Positions 17,590-26,943 of a stretch of 64,000 nucleotides of DNA are shown here, piece after piece (position 1 is the stretch's first letter; each line of letters starts with the position of its first letter). Source of the DNA: Klenkia sesuvii (lineage in GTDB: Bacteria; Actinomycetota; Actinomycetes; Mycobacteriales; Geodermatophilaceae); the NCBI RefSeq assembly GCF_037083825.1, contig NZ_JBAPLU010000010.1, forward strand, positions 1 through 64,000, read 5' to 3'. The position numbers were made by a program, and so were the translations under genes. The notes beneath the pieces are model-generated. The model did no database searches, had not been told where the DNA came from, and worked only from the letters and a program-made list of their open reading frames with translations.

Positions 17590-18261
17590 ATGGCGCTCAC
17601 CCGTGACCAGCTCGCCGCCCGCGTCGCCCTCGACCTCGCCGACGGCGCCTACGTCAACCTGGGCATCGGCATGCCCACCCTCGTGCCCAACTTCATCCCC
17701 CACGGCGTGCACGTCGTGCTGCAGTCGGAGAACGGCATCCTCGGCGTCGGCCCCTACCCGTTCGAGGGCGACGAGGACCCCGACCTCATCAACGCCGGCA
17801 AGGAGACCGTCACCCTCCAGCCCGGGGCGTCGTTCTTCGACTCGGCGATGTCCTTCGGCATGATCCGCGGCCACCACATCGACGTCGCCGTCCTCGGCGC
17901 CATGCAGGTCAACCCCCGCGGGGACCTGGCGAACTGGCTCATCCCCGGCAAGATGGTCAACGGCATGGGCGGCGCCATGGACCTCGTGCACGGCGCCCGC
18001 CAGGTCATCCTGATGATGGAGCACGTCGCCCGCGACGGATCGCACAAGCTCGTCACCGAGTGCACCCTGCCGCTGACCGGCAAGGGCTGCGTCGACCGCG
18101 TCGTCACCGACCTCGCCGTCGTCGACGTCGTCCCCGGCACCGGCTTCGTGCTCCGCGAGACCGCCCCCGGCGTCACCGTCGAGGAGGTCGTGGCCGCTAC
18201 CGGCGCACCGCTCACCGTCGCCGACGACGTCCACCAGATGCACCTGCCGGTTAGCGCGTGA
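17590..18261 (+). CDS. scoB: 3-oxoacid CoA-transferase subunit B
   Basis: 223 residues of the beta subunit, carrying the catalytic Glu47 in QSENGILG, the residue that forms the glutamyl-CoA thioester in this family. Other family segments are GIGMPTLVPNF, INAGKETVTLQPGASFFDS, and GGAMDLVHGARQVILMMEH. It starts 2 nt after the scoA stop and ends at a strong bidirectional hairpin. It acts with ScoA in the cytoplasm in ketone-body or beta-ketoadipate catabolism. Confidence 0.94.
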   Translation: MALTRDQLAARVALDLADGAYVNLGIGMPTLVPNFIPHGVHVVLQSENGILGVGPYPFEGDEDPDLINAGKETVTLQPGASFFDSAMSFGMIRGHHIDVAVLGAMQVNPRGDLANWLIPGKMVNGMGGAMDLVHGARQVILMMEHVARDGSHKLVTECTLPLTGKGCVDRVVTDLAVVDVVPGTGFVLRETAPGVTVEEVVAATGAPLTVADDVHQMHLPVSA

Positions 18262-18265
18262 CCAG

Positions 18266-18301
18266 CACCTGACCCGACCAGTCCGCCGGTCGGGTCAGGT
18301 G
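18266..18301. terminator. Bidirectional hairpin terminator between scoB and the methyltransferase gene
   Basis: A perfect 14-bp stem, 18266-18279 paired with 18288-18301 (CACCTGACCCGACC and its complement), has an 8-nt loop. It serves two convergent genes. The stop codon of the minus-strand methyltransferase gene (18295-18297) lies inside the right arm. Confidence 0.8.
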
Positions 18302-19197
18302 ATGCGCAGGAACAGCTGCTCGTCGTCCACGGCGAAACCCAGGTACTCGTAGGAGACCCCGGTCGCCGTCGACCACTCCTCCCAGGCCTTGTGCTCGTGC
18401 TCCTGCCAGCCTGGGTAGTTCAGGTACTCGTCGAACAGCACGACGGACCCGGGCCGCAGCCGATCGCCCAGCGCCTCGAGCACGGTGCGGGTCGAGGAGT
18501 ACAGGTCGGCGTCCAGGTGGAGGAAGGCAACCGGCCCCGGGTGCTCCTGGAGGAAGGCCGGCAGGGTGTCCGAGAACCAGCCGACGACGAGCTCGGCGCC
18601 CTCCACCTGCGGCAGCTCGGCCATGGCGAACAAGCCGGCGTCGTGCCCGGGCCGCCAGCGCTCCGGGAGCCCCTCGAAGGAGTCGAACCCGAAGACCTCG
18701 CGTCCCTGGGCCGCGGCGGCGATGATCCTGAGCGTGCCGCCGGTGGCCACCCCGAACTCGAGGTACATGCCCTCGGTGCGTACCGAAGCGAGCGCGTCCT
18801 CCAGGGCTGGGAGTTTGCCCGGGCTCGAGTTGGTGCCGCCGAGCCGCTCCTCCACGAAGTCGAGGGAGGACCGCAGCGCTCGGCGGTCGGTCTCCCACTC
18901 CAAGCTGCGGCGGCGAAGCCTGGCCTGGTCGTCGATGTGGCCGTGGATCTCACCGCGGCCGTGCACGACCTCGTGCCGCACGTCGGCAACCGCCGCGAGG
19001 AGCTGACTGTTCTGCTCGCGGAGCGCCGTCACCACGCCACGGACGTCCTCCAGCGCGGCGCGGGCCTCCCCGAGCTCGGTCTGCAGCCGGTCGACGTCCT
19101 GACGGACACCGTCGGCGACGGTGCGCAACAGCTTGTCGCGCACCGTGCGCTTCAGACGTTCGGTGGCCTCGGAACGCGGCAACGGCATGCGTTGCAT
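18295..19197 (-). CDS. TylF/macrocin-O-methyltransferase-like SAM methyltransferase with N-terminal coiled coil
   Basis: 300 residues. The first ~110 are charged and helical (heptad-like, about 30-75), suggesting a coiled coil. A Class I methyltransferase of the TylF/Methyltransf_24 type follows: YLEFGVATGGTL (SAM loop, 145-156), FGFDSFEGLPE, and HLDADLYSST with the metal-binding Asp residues, then LFDEYLNYPGW. Relatives O-methylate sugars or other hydroxylated compounds using a divalent metal. No operon partner is adjacent; its stop lies in the shared terminator. It might tailor surface glycans, but this is inference. Confidence 0.85.
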   Translation of the reverse strand: MQRMPLPRSEATERLKRTVRDKLLRTVADGVRQDVDRLQTELGEARAALEDVRGVVTALREQNSQLLAAVADVRHEVVHGRGEIHGHIDDQARLRRRSLEWETDRRALRSSLDFVEERLGGTNSSPGKLPALEDALASVRTEGMYLEFGVATGGTLRIIAAAAQGREVFGFDSFEGLPERWRPGHDAGLFAMAELPQVEGAELVVGWFSDTLPAFLQEHPGPVAFLHLDADLYSSTRTVLEALGDRLRPGSVVLFDEYLNYPGWQEHEHKAWEEWSTATGVSYEYLGFAVDDEQLFLRIT

Positions 19198-19219
19198 CTT
19201 CGCACCCGACCGGCCGGTG

Positions 19220-20377
19220 TCAGCGCAGGAGGTTGCGGGCGATGACCATCCGCTGGATCTGGTTGGTGCCCTCGTAGATCTGGGTGATCTTCGCGTCGCG
19301 CATCATGCGCTCGACCGGGAAGTCCTGGGTGTAGCCGGCCCCGCCGAAGAGCTGGACGGCGTCGGTGGTCACCTGCATGGCGACGTCGGAGGCGAAGGCC
19401 TTGGAGGAGGCCGAGACCATCGTGAGGTCGGGGCCGCCGGTCTCGCCCCGTGCGGCGGCGACGTAGACCAGGTGCCGGGCGGCCTCGATCTTCATGGCCA
19501 TGTCGGCGAGCATGAACTGCACGCCCTGGAAGTCCGAGGTGCTCTTGCCGAACTGCTTGCGGTCCTTGGTGTAGGCGACCGCGGCGTCGAGCGCGCCCTG
19601 CGCCACGCCGACGGCCTGCGCGCCGATGGTGGGCCGGGTGAAGTCCAACGTGCGCAGCGCGGTCTTGAAGCCGGTGCCGGGCTCGCCGATGATCCGGTCG
19701 GCCGGGATGGTGCAGTCGGTGAAGTGCAGCTCGCAGGTGGGCGAGCCCTTGATGCCCATCTTGCGCTCCTTGGCCCCCACCTCGAAGCCGGGGTCGTCAC
19801 GGTGCACGACGAACGCGGAGATGCCGTTGGCGCCCTTCTCCGGATCGGTGACCGCCATGACCGTGTACCACTCGCTGATGCCGGCGTTGGTGATCCAGGC
19901 CTTGGCGCCGTTGAGCACCCAGGAGTCGCCGTCGAGCCGGGCGCGGGTCTTCATGGCGGCGGCGTCGGAGCCGGCCTCCCGCTCCGACAAGCCGTAGCTG
20001 ATCATCGCGTCGCCGGCGGCGATCGAGGGCAGCACCATCTGCTTGAGCTCTTCCGACGCCGAGAGGATCACCGGCACAGACCCGAGCTTGTTCACCGCCG
20101 GGATCAGCGAGGCCGACACGTCGACCCGCGCGACCTCCTCGATGACGATGCAGGTGGCGATGGCGTCGGCACCCTCGCCGCCGTACTGCTCCTCGATGTG
20201 GGTGGCATGGAAGCCGGCCGACGTCAACGCCTTCTGCGCCTCGATCGGGTAGCGAGAGTCCGCATCGCACTCGGCGGCGTACGGAGCGATCTCGCGCTCG
20301 GCGATCTCGCGGACCGCCTCCCGGATCGCGTCGTGCTCCTCGGTCAGCGCGTACAGCCCGCCGGCGACGTTACCCAC
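19220..20377 (-). CDS. fadE: Acyl-CoA dehydrogenase (FadE25-like)
   Basis: 385 residues, the standard length. It has the FAD-contact segment YGLSEREAGSD, WITNAG, and the catalytic base Glu369 in IYEGTNQIQR near the C-terminus. It oxidises acyl-CoA to enoyl-CoA, passing electrons to ETF. Position beside purE/purK matches mycobacterial fadE25, as recalled. The GTG start at 20375-20377 has no ribosome site; a TAATCT -10-like hexamer ends 6 nt before it, so a leaderless mRNA is plausible even though the purE stop is only 20 nt away. Chain-length preference is unknown. Confidence 0.93.
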   Translation of the reverse strand: MGNVAGGLYALTEEHDAIREAVREIAEREIAPYAAECDADSRYPIEAQKALTSAGFHATHIEEQYGGEGADAIATCIVIEEVARVDVSASLIPAVNKLGSVPVILSASEELKQMVLPSIAAGDAMISYGLSEREAGSDAAAMKTRARLDGDSWVLNGAKAWITNAGISEWYTVMAVTDPEKGANGISAFVVHRDDPGFEVGAKERKMGIKGSPTCELHFTDCTIPADRIIGEPGTGFKTALRTLDFTRPTIGAQAVGVAQGALDAAVAYTKDRKQFGKSTSDFQGVQFMLADMAMKIEAARHLVYVAAARGETGGPDLTMVSASSKAFASDVAMQVTTDAVQLFGGAGYTQDFPVERMMRDAKITQIYEGTNQIQRMVIARNLLR

Positions 20378-20383
20378 GAGTAG

Positions 20384-20389
20384 AGATTA
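20384..20389 (-). promoter_or_regulatory. -10 hexamer for a leaderless fadE transcript
   Basis: TAATCT on the minus strand ends 6 nt upstream of the GTG start, the spacing expected when transcription begins at the start codon. No clear -35 is seen. Confidence 0.45.
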
Positions 20390-20397
20390 ATCCCGGT

Positions 20398-20907
20398 TCA
20401 CTCCGGGGCGGTAGCCAGACGCTGCTGCAGCTGCGCGTCGCGCGCGACGACGGAGTCGGCGAGGTCGGCCTGGAAGCGCTCGACGCGGGTCCGCAGCGCC
20501 TCGTCGGCCGAGGCCAGGATGCGGACGGCCAGCAGCCCGGCATTGCGCCCCCCGCCGATCGACACCGTGGCCACCGGCACCCCGGCGGGCATCTGCACGA
20601 TCGACAGCAGGCTGTCCAGCCCGTCGAGCCGGTCGAGGGGGCGCGGTACGCCGATCACCGGCAGCGGCGTCGCCGCCGCGATCATCCCGGGCAGGTGGGC
20701 CGCTCCCCCGGCACCGGCGACCACGACCCGCAGGCCGCGCCCGGCGGCCGCCTCTGCCCAGTCGAGCATCCGGCGCGGCGTGCGGTGCGCCGACAGCACG
20801 TGCGCCTCCCACCCGACGTCGAACTCGTCGAGCGCCTGCGCGGCCGGTTCCATCATCGGCCAGTCGGAGTCGCTGCCCATCACGATGCCGACGACGGGAC
20901 CGCTCAT
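20398..20907 (-). CDS. purE: 5-(carboxyamino)imidazole ribonucleotide mutase PurE
   Basis: 169 residues, the class I PurE length. It has the GSDSDWP phosphate-binding loop at residues 11-17 and the catalytic SAHRTP loop, then AGGAAHLPGM and PVIGVP. It converts N5-CAIR to CAIR in purine synthesis, consuming the product of PurK. ATG 20907 overlaps the purK stop by 1 nt (TGATG), so the two enzymes are coupled. Confidence 0.97.
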   Translation of the reverse strand: MSGPVVGIVMGSDSDWPMMEPAAQALDEFDVGWEAHVLSAHRTPRRMLDWAEAAAGRGLRVVVAGAGGAAHLPGMIAAATPLPVIGVPRPLDRLDGLDSLLSIVQMPAGVPVATVSIGGGRNAGLLAVRILASADEALRTRVERFQADLADSVVARDAQLQQRLATAPE

Positions 20908-22115
20908 CAGTGGTGCTCCTCCTCGAACGCGAAAGCGGGGTCCACGACGCCGTCGGCGAGATAGCGGGCCGCGGCGACCGCGCGGGCGCGGACCTCGGCG
21001 AGGTCGTGCCCGAGAGCCGTGACGTGGCCGAGCTTGCGGCCGCGCCGCTGTCCCTTGCCGTACCAGTGCAGCTTCACGTCGGGCCAGTGCGCCATGAAGT
21101 GGTGGATGCGCTCGTCGAGAGACGGCCCGGCCCAGTCGACGGCCGCGGCGTCCCCGCCGAGCACGTTGGCCATCACCACGACCGGGGCCCGCATCGCGGT
21201 CGACCCCAACGGGTAGTCCAGGACGGCGCGCAGGTGCTGCTCGAACTGGCTGGTCACGGCACCCTCGATCGACCAGTGCCCGGAGTTGTGCGGACGCATC
21301 GCCAACTCGTTGACCAGGATCCCGTCGGCGGTCTCGAACAGCTCGACGGCGAGCATGCCGACGACGCCCAGCCGGTCGGCGATGCGAACGGCCAGTTCCT
21401 GGGCCGCGGTGGCCAACTCGTCGGACAGGCCGGGGGCCGGCACCAGGGCCTCGTTGCAGACACCGTCGCGCTGCACCGTCTCGACCACCGGGTAGACCGC
21501 GACCTGGCCGAACGGCGACCGCGCCACCTGCGCGGCGAGTTCACGGACCATCGTGACCCGCTCCTCGGCGAGCAGGCTGCCGTGGCGTTCGACGAGTTCG
21601 GCCGCCGCGGACTCACCGGGGACGACGAAGACCCCGCGGCCGTCGTAACCGCCGCGGGGCGTCTTGAGCACGACCGGCCAGCCGTGGACGGCGGCGAAGG
21701 CGGCGACGTCGTCGACGGTGTCGACCTGGGCCCACGCCGGCTGCGGTTCCCCGGCCTCGGCCAGCGCCCGGCGGAGGACCAGCTTGTCCTGGGCGTGCAC
21801 CAGCGCATCCGGGCCGGGCGCCACGCGGTGACCCGCCCCCTGCAGCGCACGGAGATGCTCGGTCGGCACGTGCTCGTGGTCGAACGTCACGACCGTCGCC
21901 CCATCGGCGAACGCGATGAGGTCCGCCAGGTCGGTGTGGGCACCGATCCGCACGTCGCCAGCCACCAGCGCCGCGGACTCGCCCCCCTCGGTGGCCAGCA
22001 CCCGGAGCGACTGGCCGAGCGCGATGGCCGCCTGGTGGGTCATGCGGGACAACTGGCCACCCCCCACCATCGCGACGACGGGGGTGCCGGTCCGGGGATC
22101 GAGGGGCGCAGCCAT
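20907..22115 (-). CDS. purK: 5-(carboxyamino)imidazole ribonucleotide synthase PurK
   Basis: 402 residues with an ATP-grasp fold: GGGQLSRM at the N-terminus, QDKLVLRRAL, LKTPRGGYDGRGV (ATP loop), and VELFETADGILVNELAMRPHNSGHWSIEG (metal and substrate site). It uses ATP and bicarbonate to carboxylate AIR to N5-CAIR. It forms a coupled pair with purE. A TAGCCT hexamer lies 9 nt before ATG 22115 on the minus strand, so the leader is very short. Confidence 0.97.
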   Translation of the reverse strand: MAAPLDPRTGTPVVAMVGGGQLSRMTHQAAIALGQSLRVLATEGGESAALVAGDVRIGAHTDLADLIAFADGATVVTFDHEHVPTEHLRALQGAGHRVAPGPDALVHAQDKLVLRRALAEAGEPQPAWAQVDTVDDVAAFAAVHGWPVVLKTPRGGYDGRGVFVVPGESAAAELVERHGSLLAEERVTMVRELAAQVARSPFGQVAVYPVVETVQRDGVCNEALVPAPGLSDELATAAQELAVRIADRLGVVGMLAVELFETADGILVNELAMRPHNSGHWSIEGAVTSQFEQHLRAVLDYPLGSTAMRAPVVVMANVLGGDAAAVDWAGPSLDERIHHFMAHWPDVKLHWYGKGQRRGRKLGHVTALGHDLAEVRARAVAAARYLADGVVDPAFAFEEEHH

Positions 22116-22180
22116 GGTGCGATGAGGCTATCGGCCACGCTTCCGACGACGGCCGCCCATGGTCGTGGCGGCCAGGGCCC

Positions 22181-25129
22181 TCACCCGGCCAATCGTGACC
22201 CGTCGCGCCCCGCGCGGATCTCGATGCGGCTCGGGATGCGGGTGCGCAGCTCCTCGACGTGGCTCACGATCCCCACCGTGCGGCCACCGCGGCGCAGCTC
22301 GTCGAGCACGCCCATCACCGAGTCGAGCGCCAGCGGATCGAGGGAGCCGAACCCCTCGTCGACGAACAGGGTGTCGATCTGCACCCCGCCCGACTCGGCG
22401 GTGACGACGTCGGCCAGCCCGAGCGCCAGCGCCAGCGAGGCCATGAAGCTCTCGCCCCCGGACAGGGTCTTGGTCGGCCGCAGCTGACCGGTGTACTCGT
22501 CGAGCACGTCGAGGCCGAGCCCGCCACGGGCGCCGTTGCGACCGGCGGCGTCGCTGTGCCGGAACGTGTACCGCCCGCCGGACATGTCCTGCAGCCGGGC
22601 ACTGGCGACCTCGGCCACCTGCTCGAGACGGGCGGCGAGCACGAAGGACTGCAGGCGCATCCGCAGCGTGTTGGCCCCCCTGCCGTTGGCCAGGTCGGCG
22701 AGGTCACCGACGTGGGCAGCCACTGCGCGGCGCTCGTCGAGCTCGACGCGGGCCGCGGTGAGGTCACCGGCGAGCTGCGCCAGCTCGGTCACGCACCGGC
22801 GCGCAGCCTCGGCGCGGGCCACCGCGCCCTCGCGCTCCCGGACCGCTGCGCGCAGGGCGGTCTCGAGGGCCGGGAGATCGGGGCGAGGTCCGGGGTCGGC
22901 GAGGTCCGGGTCCGCGAGCACGGACCGGGCGACGGCGACCGCGCGCTCGTGCTCGGCCACCAGGTCGGTCAGCCGGGTGGTGGTGGACGGGTCCAGCAGC
23001 GCGCCGACGGCATCCTCGACGTCGGCGAAGCCGGCCGCCGCCGCCCTGGCGGCGGCTCGCTCCTCGGCCATGGCCAGGTCGGCCCGGGCCCGCAGGTCGG
23101 CAGCGTGCGCCTCGTGCCACGCCTCGCAGGACTCGGCCTCGGCCAGCAGCCGGCGCCGGCGGACGCGCAGGTCGCCGTCCGGACCGGTGACCTCCGCCAG
23201 CCGCCTGGCCAGCTCGGTACGGGTGGCCTCGATCACCTCGAGCTGGGCGTGCGCCGCGGCCAGCGCGGCCCGCGCCGCGGACCGCTCGTCGGCACGGCGG
23301 GCGACCCCGGCGAGGTGGGTGGCGAGCGCGGCCCGGGCGGGGTCGAGGTCGGCCGCCTCGTCGACGAGTCGGTCGAGCGTCGCCCGGGCCTCGTGGTGCC
23401 GGGTGCGGAGCTCGGGCACCACGGCCCCGCCGGCGATCGCCTGCTGCGCGGCCAGGAGGGCCTCGGTCTCGGCCTGCTCGGCCCGGGCGGCGCCGAGCTG
23501 CGCCTCTGCCTGCTCGAGCACGGCGCGAGCGGTGTCCTCGGTCTCGCCGGTGACGTGGCGGCCCACCCGCGACGTGGGCCGGGGATGGTCGAGGGATCCG
23601 CACACCGGGCAGTCCTGGCCGTCGACCAGCGCGGCGGCGAGTTCGGCGGCCATGCCGTCGAGCCGGGCGTCGCGGAGGTCCTGCACCGTCTCCCGCGTGG
23701 TGACGACGGCCTCGCGCAGCTCGAGCACCCGGGCCTCCCCCGCAGCCCTCCGCCCAGCGAGGCCGTCGACGGCCTCCGCGGCGGCGAGCTGCCCGGACAG
23801 CCGGTCCAGCTCGGCCGCGGCGCCGGCGACCCGTACCCCGGCCGCGGTGGCGCGCTCGACGCGTTCCTCGAGCTCGGCCTGCCGAGCGGGGGCCCCGGCG
23901 GCCGCGGACGCGCCGGTGTGCAGCTGCTCCTCGAGCTGGGCCGCCCGCCGGCGCAGCTGCGCCACCTGCTCCTGCAGGGCCACCGCGCGGCGCTCGTCGG
24001 CGAGCATGCCCTCGGCCACGGCGGCCGCCGCCCGCAGCTCCCGGGCCGTCGTCGCGTCGGCGGCGCGCCCGGCGGCCACCCGCTCCCACGCCCGGCTGGC
24101 CCGTTGCAGTTCGGTGGCGGACGCGGCGGCCGCTCTCGACGCCCGCCGGGCCGTCTCCAGGACATCGCGCACCGGCTCTGCCCGACGCGCCCGGTCGCAG
24201 CTGCCGTGGGCAGCGGCCACCTCGGCATCCCGGGCGGTCAGCGCAGCCAGGTCGGCACGGGCGCGGTCGAGACGGGCATGCCGCTCGGCTGCGGTCCGGC
24301 CGGCGTCACGAGCCGCCTCCGCGTGGGCCTGCACGCGCCCGGCCTCGGCCGCGGCGGCGCGGGCCTGCTCGTCCCTCCCCCGCGCGGCGGCAGCGGTGGC
24401 CCGCATCCACCGCTCGACGGCGCCGTCGCCGGGGTCGAGGGCGAGTTCTTCGGGGAGGTCGGCGGCCGCCACCTGGGCGACCCGGGCCAGCAGGCTGCCG
24501 AGCACCGAACGGGCGGCGTCCAGCCGCTGCCCGGCTGCGCGACGCTCGTCGGCCAGCCACTCCTCGACACGGGCGAACCGGTCGACGTCGAAGAGGGTGC
24601 GCAGCAGCCGGCTGCGGTCCTCGGGTTCGGCGCGCAGGAAGCGGGCGAAGTCGCCCTGCGGCAGCAGCACCACCTGGCAGAACTGCTCGGCCGACAGGCC
24701 GAGCCGCGTGCGCAGGTGCTCGGAGCCCTCGTCGATGCGGGTGCTGACCGGCTCCCAGCCGCCGTCGGTGAGCCGTTGCACGTGCAGCAGCGCCTGCTCG
24801 GTGGTGGTGCCCGTCCCCCGCTTCTTGGGCCGCACCTGCTCGGGCCGGCGGGTGACCCGCAGCCGCTCGCCGCCCAGGGTGACCTCGCACGAGACCTCGG
24901 TGCGGACGTCGGCGGGGGCGTGATCGCTGCGCAGCCGCTTCTCCTGGCCCCGGGGGCCGGGCACCGAGCCGTACAGCGCGAAGACGACGGCGTCGAGCAG
25001 GGTGGTCTTGCCGGCGCCGGTGGACCCCCAGAGAAGGAACAACCCGTCGCGGCCGACGTCGTCGAGGTCCACGGACACGGTGCCGGCGAAGGGGCCGAAC
25101 GCGCTCAGCGTCAGCGAGTGCACCCTCAC
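22181..25129 (-). CDS. sbcC: SbcC-type SMC exonuclease subunit
   Basis: 982 residues. Walker A GSTGAGKTT is near residue 36, the Q-loop region is QVVLLPQGDFARFL, and long Ala/Arg/Glu-rich coiled coils follow. A central zinc hook CPVCG near residue 500 is followed by the second coil, then the ABC signature LSGGESFMASLALALGLA and Walker B LFVDEGFGSLDP. It pairs with SbcD to cut hairpins and process double-strand breaks. GTG 25127-25129 overlaps the sbcD stop by 4 nt. The coiled coil is Ala-rich, as expected at this GC content. Confidence 0.95.
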   Translation of the reverse strand: MRVHSLTLSAFGPFAGTVSVDLDDVGRDGLFLLWGSTGAGKTTLLDAVVFALYGSVPGPRGQEKRLRSDHAPADVRTEVSCEVTLGGERLRVTRRPEQVRPKKRGTGTTTEQALLHVQRLTDGGWEPVSTRIDEGSEHLRTRLGLSAEQFCQVVLLPQGDFARFLRAEPEDRSRLLRTLFDVDRFARVEEWLADERRAAGQRLDAARSVLGSLLARVAQVAAADLPEELALDPGDGAVERWMRATAAAARGRDEQARAAAAEAGRVQAHAEAARDAGRTAAERHARLDRARADLAALTARDAEVAAAHGSCDRARRAEPVRDVLETARRASRAAAASATELQRASRAWERVAAGRAADATTARELRAAAAVAEGMLADERRAVALQEQVAQLRRRAAQLEEQLHTGASAAAGAPARQAELEERVERATAAGVRVAGAAAELDRLSGQLAAAEAVDGLAGRRAAGEARVLELREAVVTTRETVQDLRDARLDGMAAELAAALVDGQDCPVCGSLDHPRPTSRVGRHVTGETEDTARAVLEQAEAQLGAARAEQAETEALLAAQQAIAGGAVVPELRTRHHEARATLDRLVDEAADLDPARAALATHLAGVARRADERSAARAALAAAHAQLEVIEATRTELARRLAEVTGPDGDLRVRRRRLLAEAESCEAWHEAHAADLRARADLAMAEERAAARAAAAGFADVEDAVGALLDPSTTTRLTDLVAEHERAVAVARSVLADPDLADPGPRPDLPALETALRAAVREREGAVARAEAARRCVTELAQLAGDLTAARVELDERRAVAAHVGDLADLANGRGANTLRMRLQSFVLAARLEQVAEVASARLQDMSGGRYTFRHSDAAGRNGARGGLGLDVLDEYTGQLRPTKTLSGGESFMASLALALGLADVVTAESGGVQIDTLFVDEGFGSLDPLALDSVMGVLDELRRGGRTVGIVSHVEELRTRIPSRIEIRAGRDGSRLAG

Positions 25130-26277
25130 CGGGTCACCTCCTCGCGGTCGGCGGCCGCCAGCGCCCGGCCGAGCAGTTCGCGCTCCGCCGACGAGGGTGC
25201 CACGCCACCGCGGACGTGCCGGACGAACTCGTCGGCGACGGACAGGTCGTCGCGGCCGCGCAGCCGGTCGGTGTAGCTGCGGGCGTCGTCGTCGCGGGGC
25301 GCGCCCGACCACTCGAGGTGCACGCAGTGCGGAAACCGTGACCGCAGCCGCCGCATCGCGTCGGTGGGCCGCACCGCGTCGGTCAGCCGGGCGGAGACGA
25401 AGTCGTCGACGAGCGCCTCGTGGGCGGGGTCGGCGAGCAGCTCGGCCAGCTCACCGGTGACGACGCTGAGCCGGCGGGGGTTGGGGAGCGGCACGGGGCG
25501 GACCTCGGCCAACCCCTCGGCGTCGAGGTCGACCAGCCAGACCTGCTTGCGCTGGCCCGCCTCGCCGAAGGAGTAGGGCAGCGGGGAGCCGCTGTACCGC
25601 ACCCGGGGCGTGACCGTCTGCGGGCGGTGCAGGTGACCGAGGGCGACGTAGTCCACGCCGTCGAAGACCGACGCGCTCACCACGTCGACCCCGCCGACGG
25701 CGATGTCGCGCTCGCTGTCGCTGGGCAGCCCGCCCTGCACGAAGGCGTGGGCGAGCACCACCGAGCGCACCCCGGGCCGGAAGTAGAGGTCGGCGCGCAC
25801 CTTCACCATCGCCGCGGACAGCACCGCCTGGTGGGACCGGGGCAGGTCGGCGCCGAGCTCGTGCCGGGCGACCTCGGGTTCGAGGAAAGGCAGCCCGTAG
25901 AAGGCGACCTCGCCGTGCTCGTCGGACAGCAGGACCGGCTCGTCGAGGGAGGCCGTGGTGGCCCGGACGTGCACCCCCGACACCGCGAGCAACCCGGAGG
26001 CGAAGCCCAGGCGGCGGGCCGAGTCGTGGTTGCCGGGGGTGAGCACCACCGCTGCGCCGGCCCCCCGCAGCCGGGAGAGGACCCGGTCGAGCACGCCCGT
26101 TGCATCGGCCGAGGGCACCGCCCGGTCGTACACGTCACCGGCGACGAGCACGACGTCCACACCCTCGGCCCGCACGACGTCGGCCAGGCTCGACAGCACG
26201 GCCTCCTGCTCGGCGAGCAGGTCGGTCCCGTGCAGGGACCGGCCCACGTGCCAGTCGGAGGTGTGCAGCAACCGCAT
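25126..26277 (-). CDS. sbcD: SbcD-type exonuclease subunit
   Basis: 383 residues from ATG 26277. Mre11/SbcD phosphoesterase motifs appear in order: HTSDWHVG (residues 5-12), AGDVYDRAVPS, GNHDS, VLAHAFVQG, and GHLHRPQ. These bind the two catalytic metals. It is the nuclease subunit of SbcCD. A TAGCGT hexamer ends 7 nt before the ATG, consistent with leaderless initiation. Confidence 0.95.
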   Translation of the reverse strand: MRLLHTSDWHVGRSLHGTDLLAEQEAVLSSLADVVRAEGVDVVLVAGDVYDRAVPSADATGVLDRVLSRLRGAGAAVVLTPGNHDSARRLGFASGLLAVSGVHVRATTASLDEPVLLSDEHGEVAFYGLPFLEPEVARHELGADLPRSHQAVLSAAMVKVRADLYFRPGVRSVVLAHAFVQGGLPSDSERDIAVGGVDVVSASVFDGVDYVALGHLHRPQTVTPRVRYSGSPLPYSFGEAGQRKQVWLVDLDAEGLAEVRPVPLPNPRRLSVVTGELAELLADPAHEALVDDFVSARLTDAVRPTDAMRRLRSRFPHCVHLEWSGAPRDDDARSYTDRLRGRDDLSVADEFVRHVRGGVAPSSAERELLGRALAAADREEVTR

Positions 26278-26284
26278 GGCCACG

Positions 26285-26290
26285 ACGCTA
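26285..26290 (-). promoter_or_regulatory. -10 hexamer for a leaderless sbcD transcript
   Basis: TAGCGT on the minus strand, 7 nt before ATG 26277. The same hexamer and spacing occur at birA and the purine nucleoside phosphorylase gene. Confidence 0.45.
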
Positions 26291-26345
26291 GGCCCACCCA
26301 CCGACAGAACGGGTGGGCACGGGACGGGTGGGGCTGGAGCGCAGC

Positions 26346-26912
26346 TCAGCGCCGCGGCGGGACGGGTCCGGTGTCACCGCGGTAGTACTGGCCGATGTAG
26401 CCCGCGCTCTCCTGCGCCCGCCGGTCGGCGTCCTCCTCGACCACGTGGTTGAGGAGCTGCTGCACCCCGTCGGAGTCAGGGATCGCCGTCCAGACCGTGG
26501 ACCCGCCGTCGCCCGCCGTCTCGATCGTCAGCGTGCCGGAGTTGATGATCCGGTCCCACAGCGTCTGCGTGTACGACACGTCGGTGATCCGCGACAGCCC
26601 GATGTCGCGGCCGGTTCGGGACAGGATGCCCCGGCGGAACAGGATGCGGTGCGTCGTGATCACGTAGTGCGTCGTCCGCCAGCGCAGCAGCGGGACGGCG
26701 ACCAGCGGCACCGCCAGCACCACGACGACGGCCACCACCACCAACCGGAAGACGCCCTGGTTCGACCCCTCGGGGATCAGGGCCGCACCGAACGAACCCA
26801 GGCCGACCAGGACCAGGAACGCCACCAACGGCCAGAAGACGGTCAGCCAGTGCGGGTGCAGGTGCCGGACGACGTCTTCGTCGTCGGCCAGCAGCTTGTC
26901 GGGGTAGGCCAC
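26346..26912 (-). CDS. PH-domain (bPH2/DUF304-type) membrane protein
   Basis: 188 residues with two membrane helices (about 25-47 and 55-76), then a bacterial PH-like domain: THYVITTHRILFRRGILSRTGRDIGLSRITDVSY, TLTIETAGDGG. The equivalent mycobacterial gene is Rv3278c, as recalled. Its function is unknown. The GTG start at 26910-26912 is 31 nt after the birA stop, so it is probably the last gene of a birA unit. Confidence 0.85.
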   Translation of the reverse strand: MAYPDKLLADDEDVVRHLHPHWLTVFWPLVAFLVLVGLGSFGAALIPEGSNQGVFRLVVVAVVVVLAVPLVAVPLLRWRTTHYVITTHRILFRRGILSRTGRDIGLSRITDVSYTQTLWDRIINSGTLTIETAGDGGSTVWTAIPDSDGVQQLLNHVVEEDADRRAQESAGYIGQYYRGDTGPVPPRR

Positions 26913-26943
26913 ACGACCAGGATGGCCGACGACGGCGCCGTCG

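Noticed and set aside
22259..25276. 1005-residue open frame on the plus strand opposite sbcC
   Set aside because: It is antisense to a gene with complete ABC and zinc-hook motifs. In GC-rich DNA the opposite strand often stays open, and this frame shows no motif and only Gly/His/Arg-rich composition.
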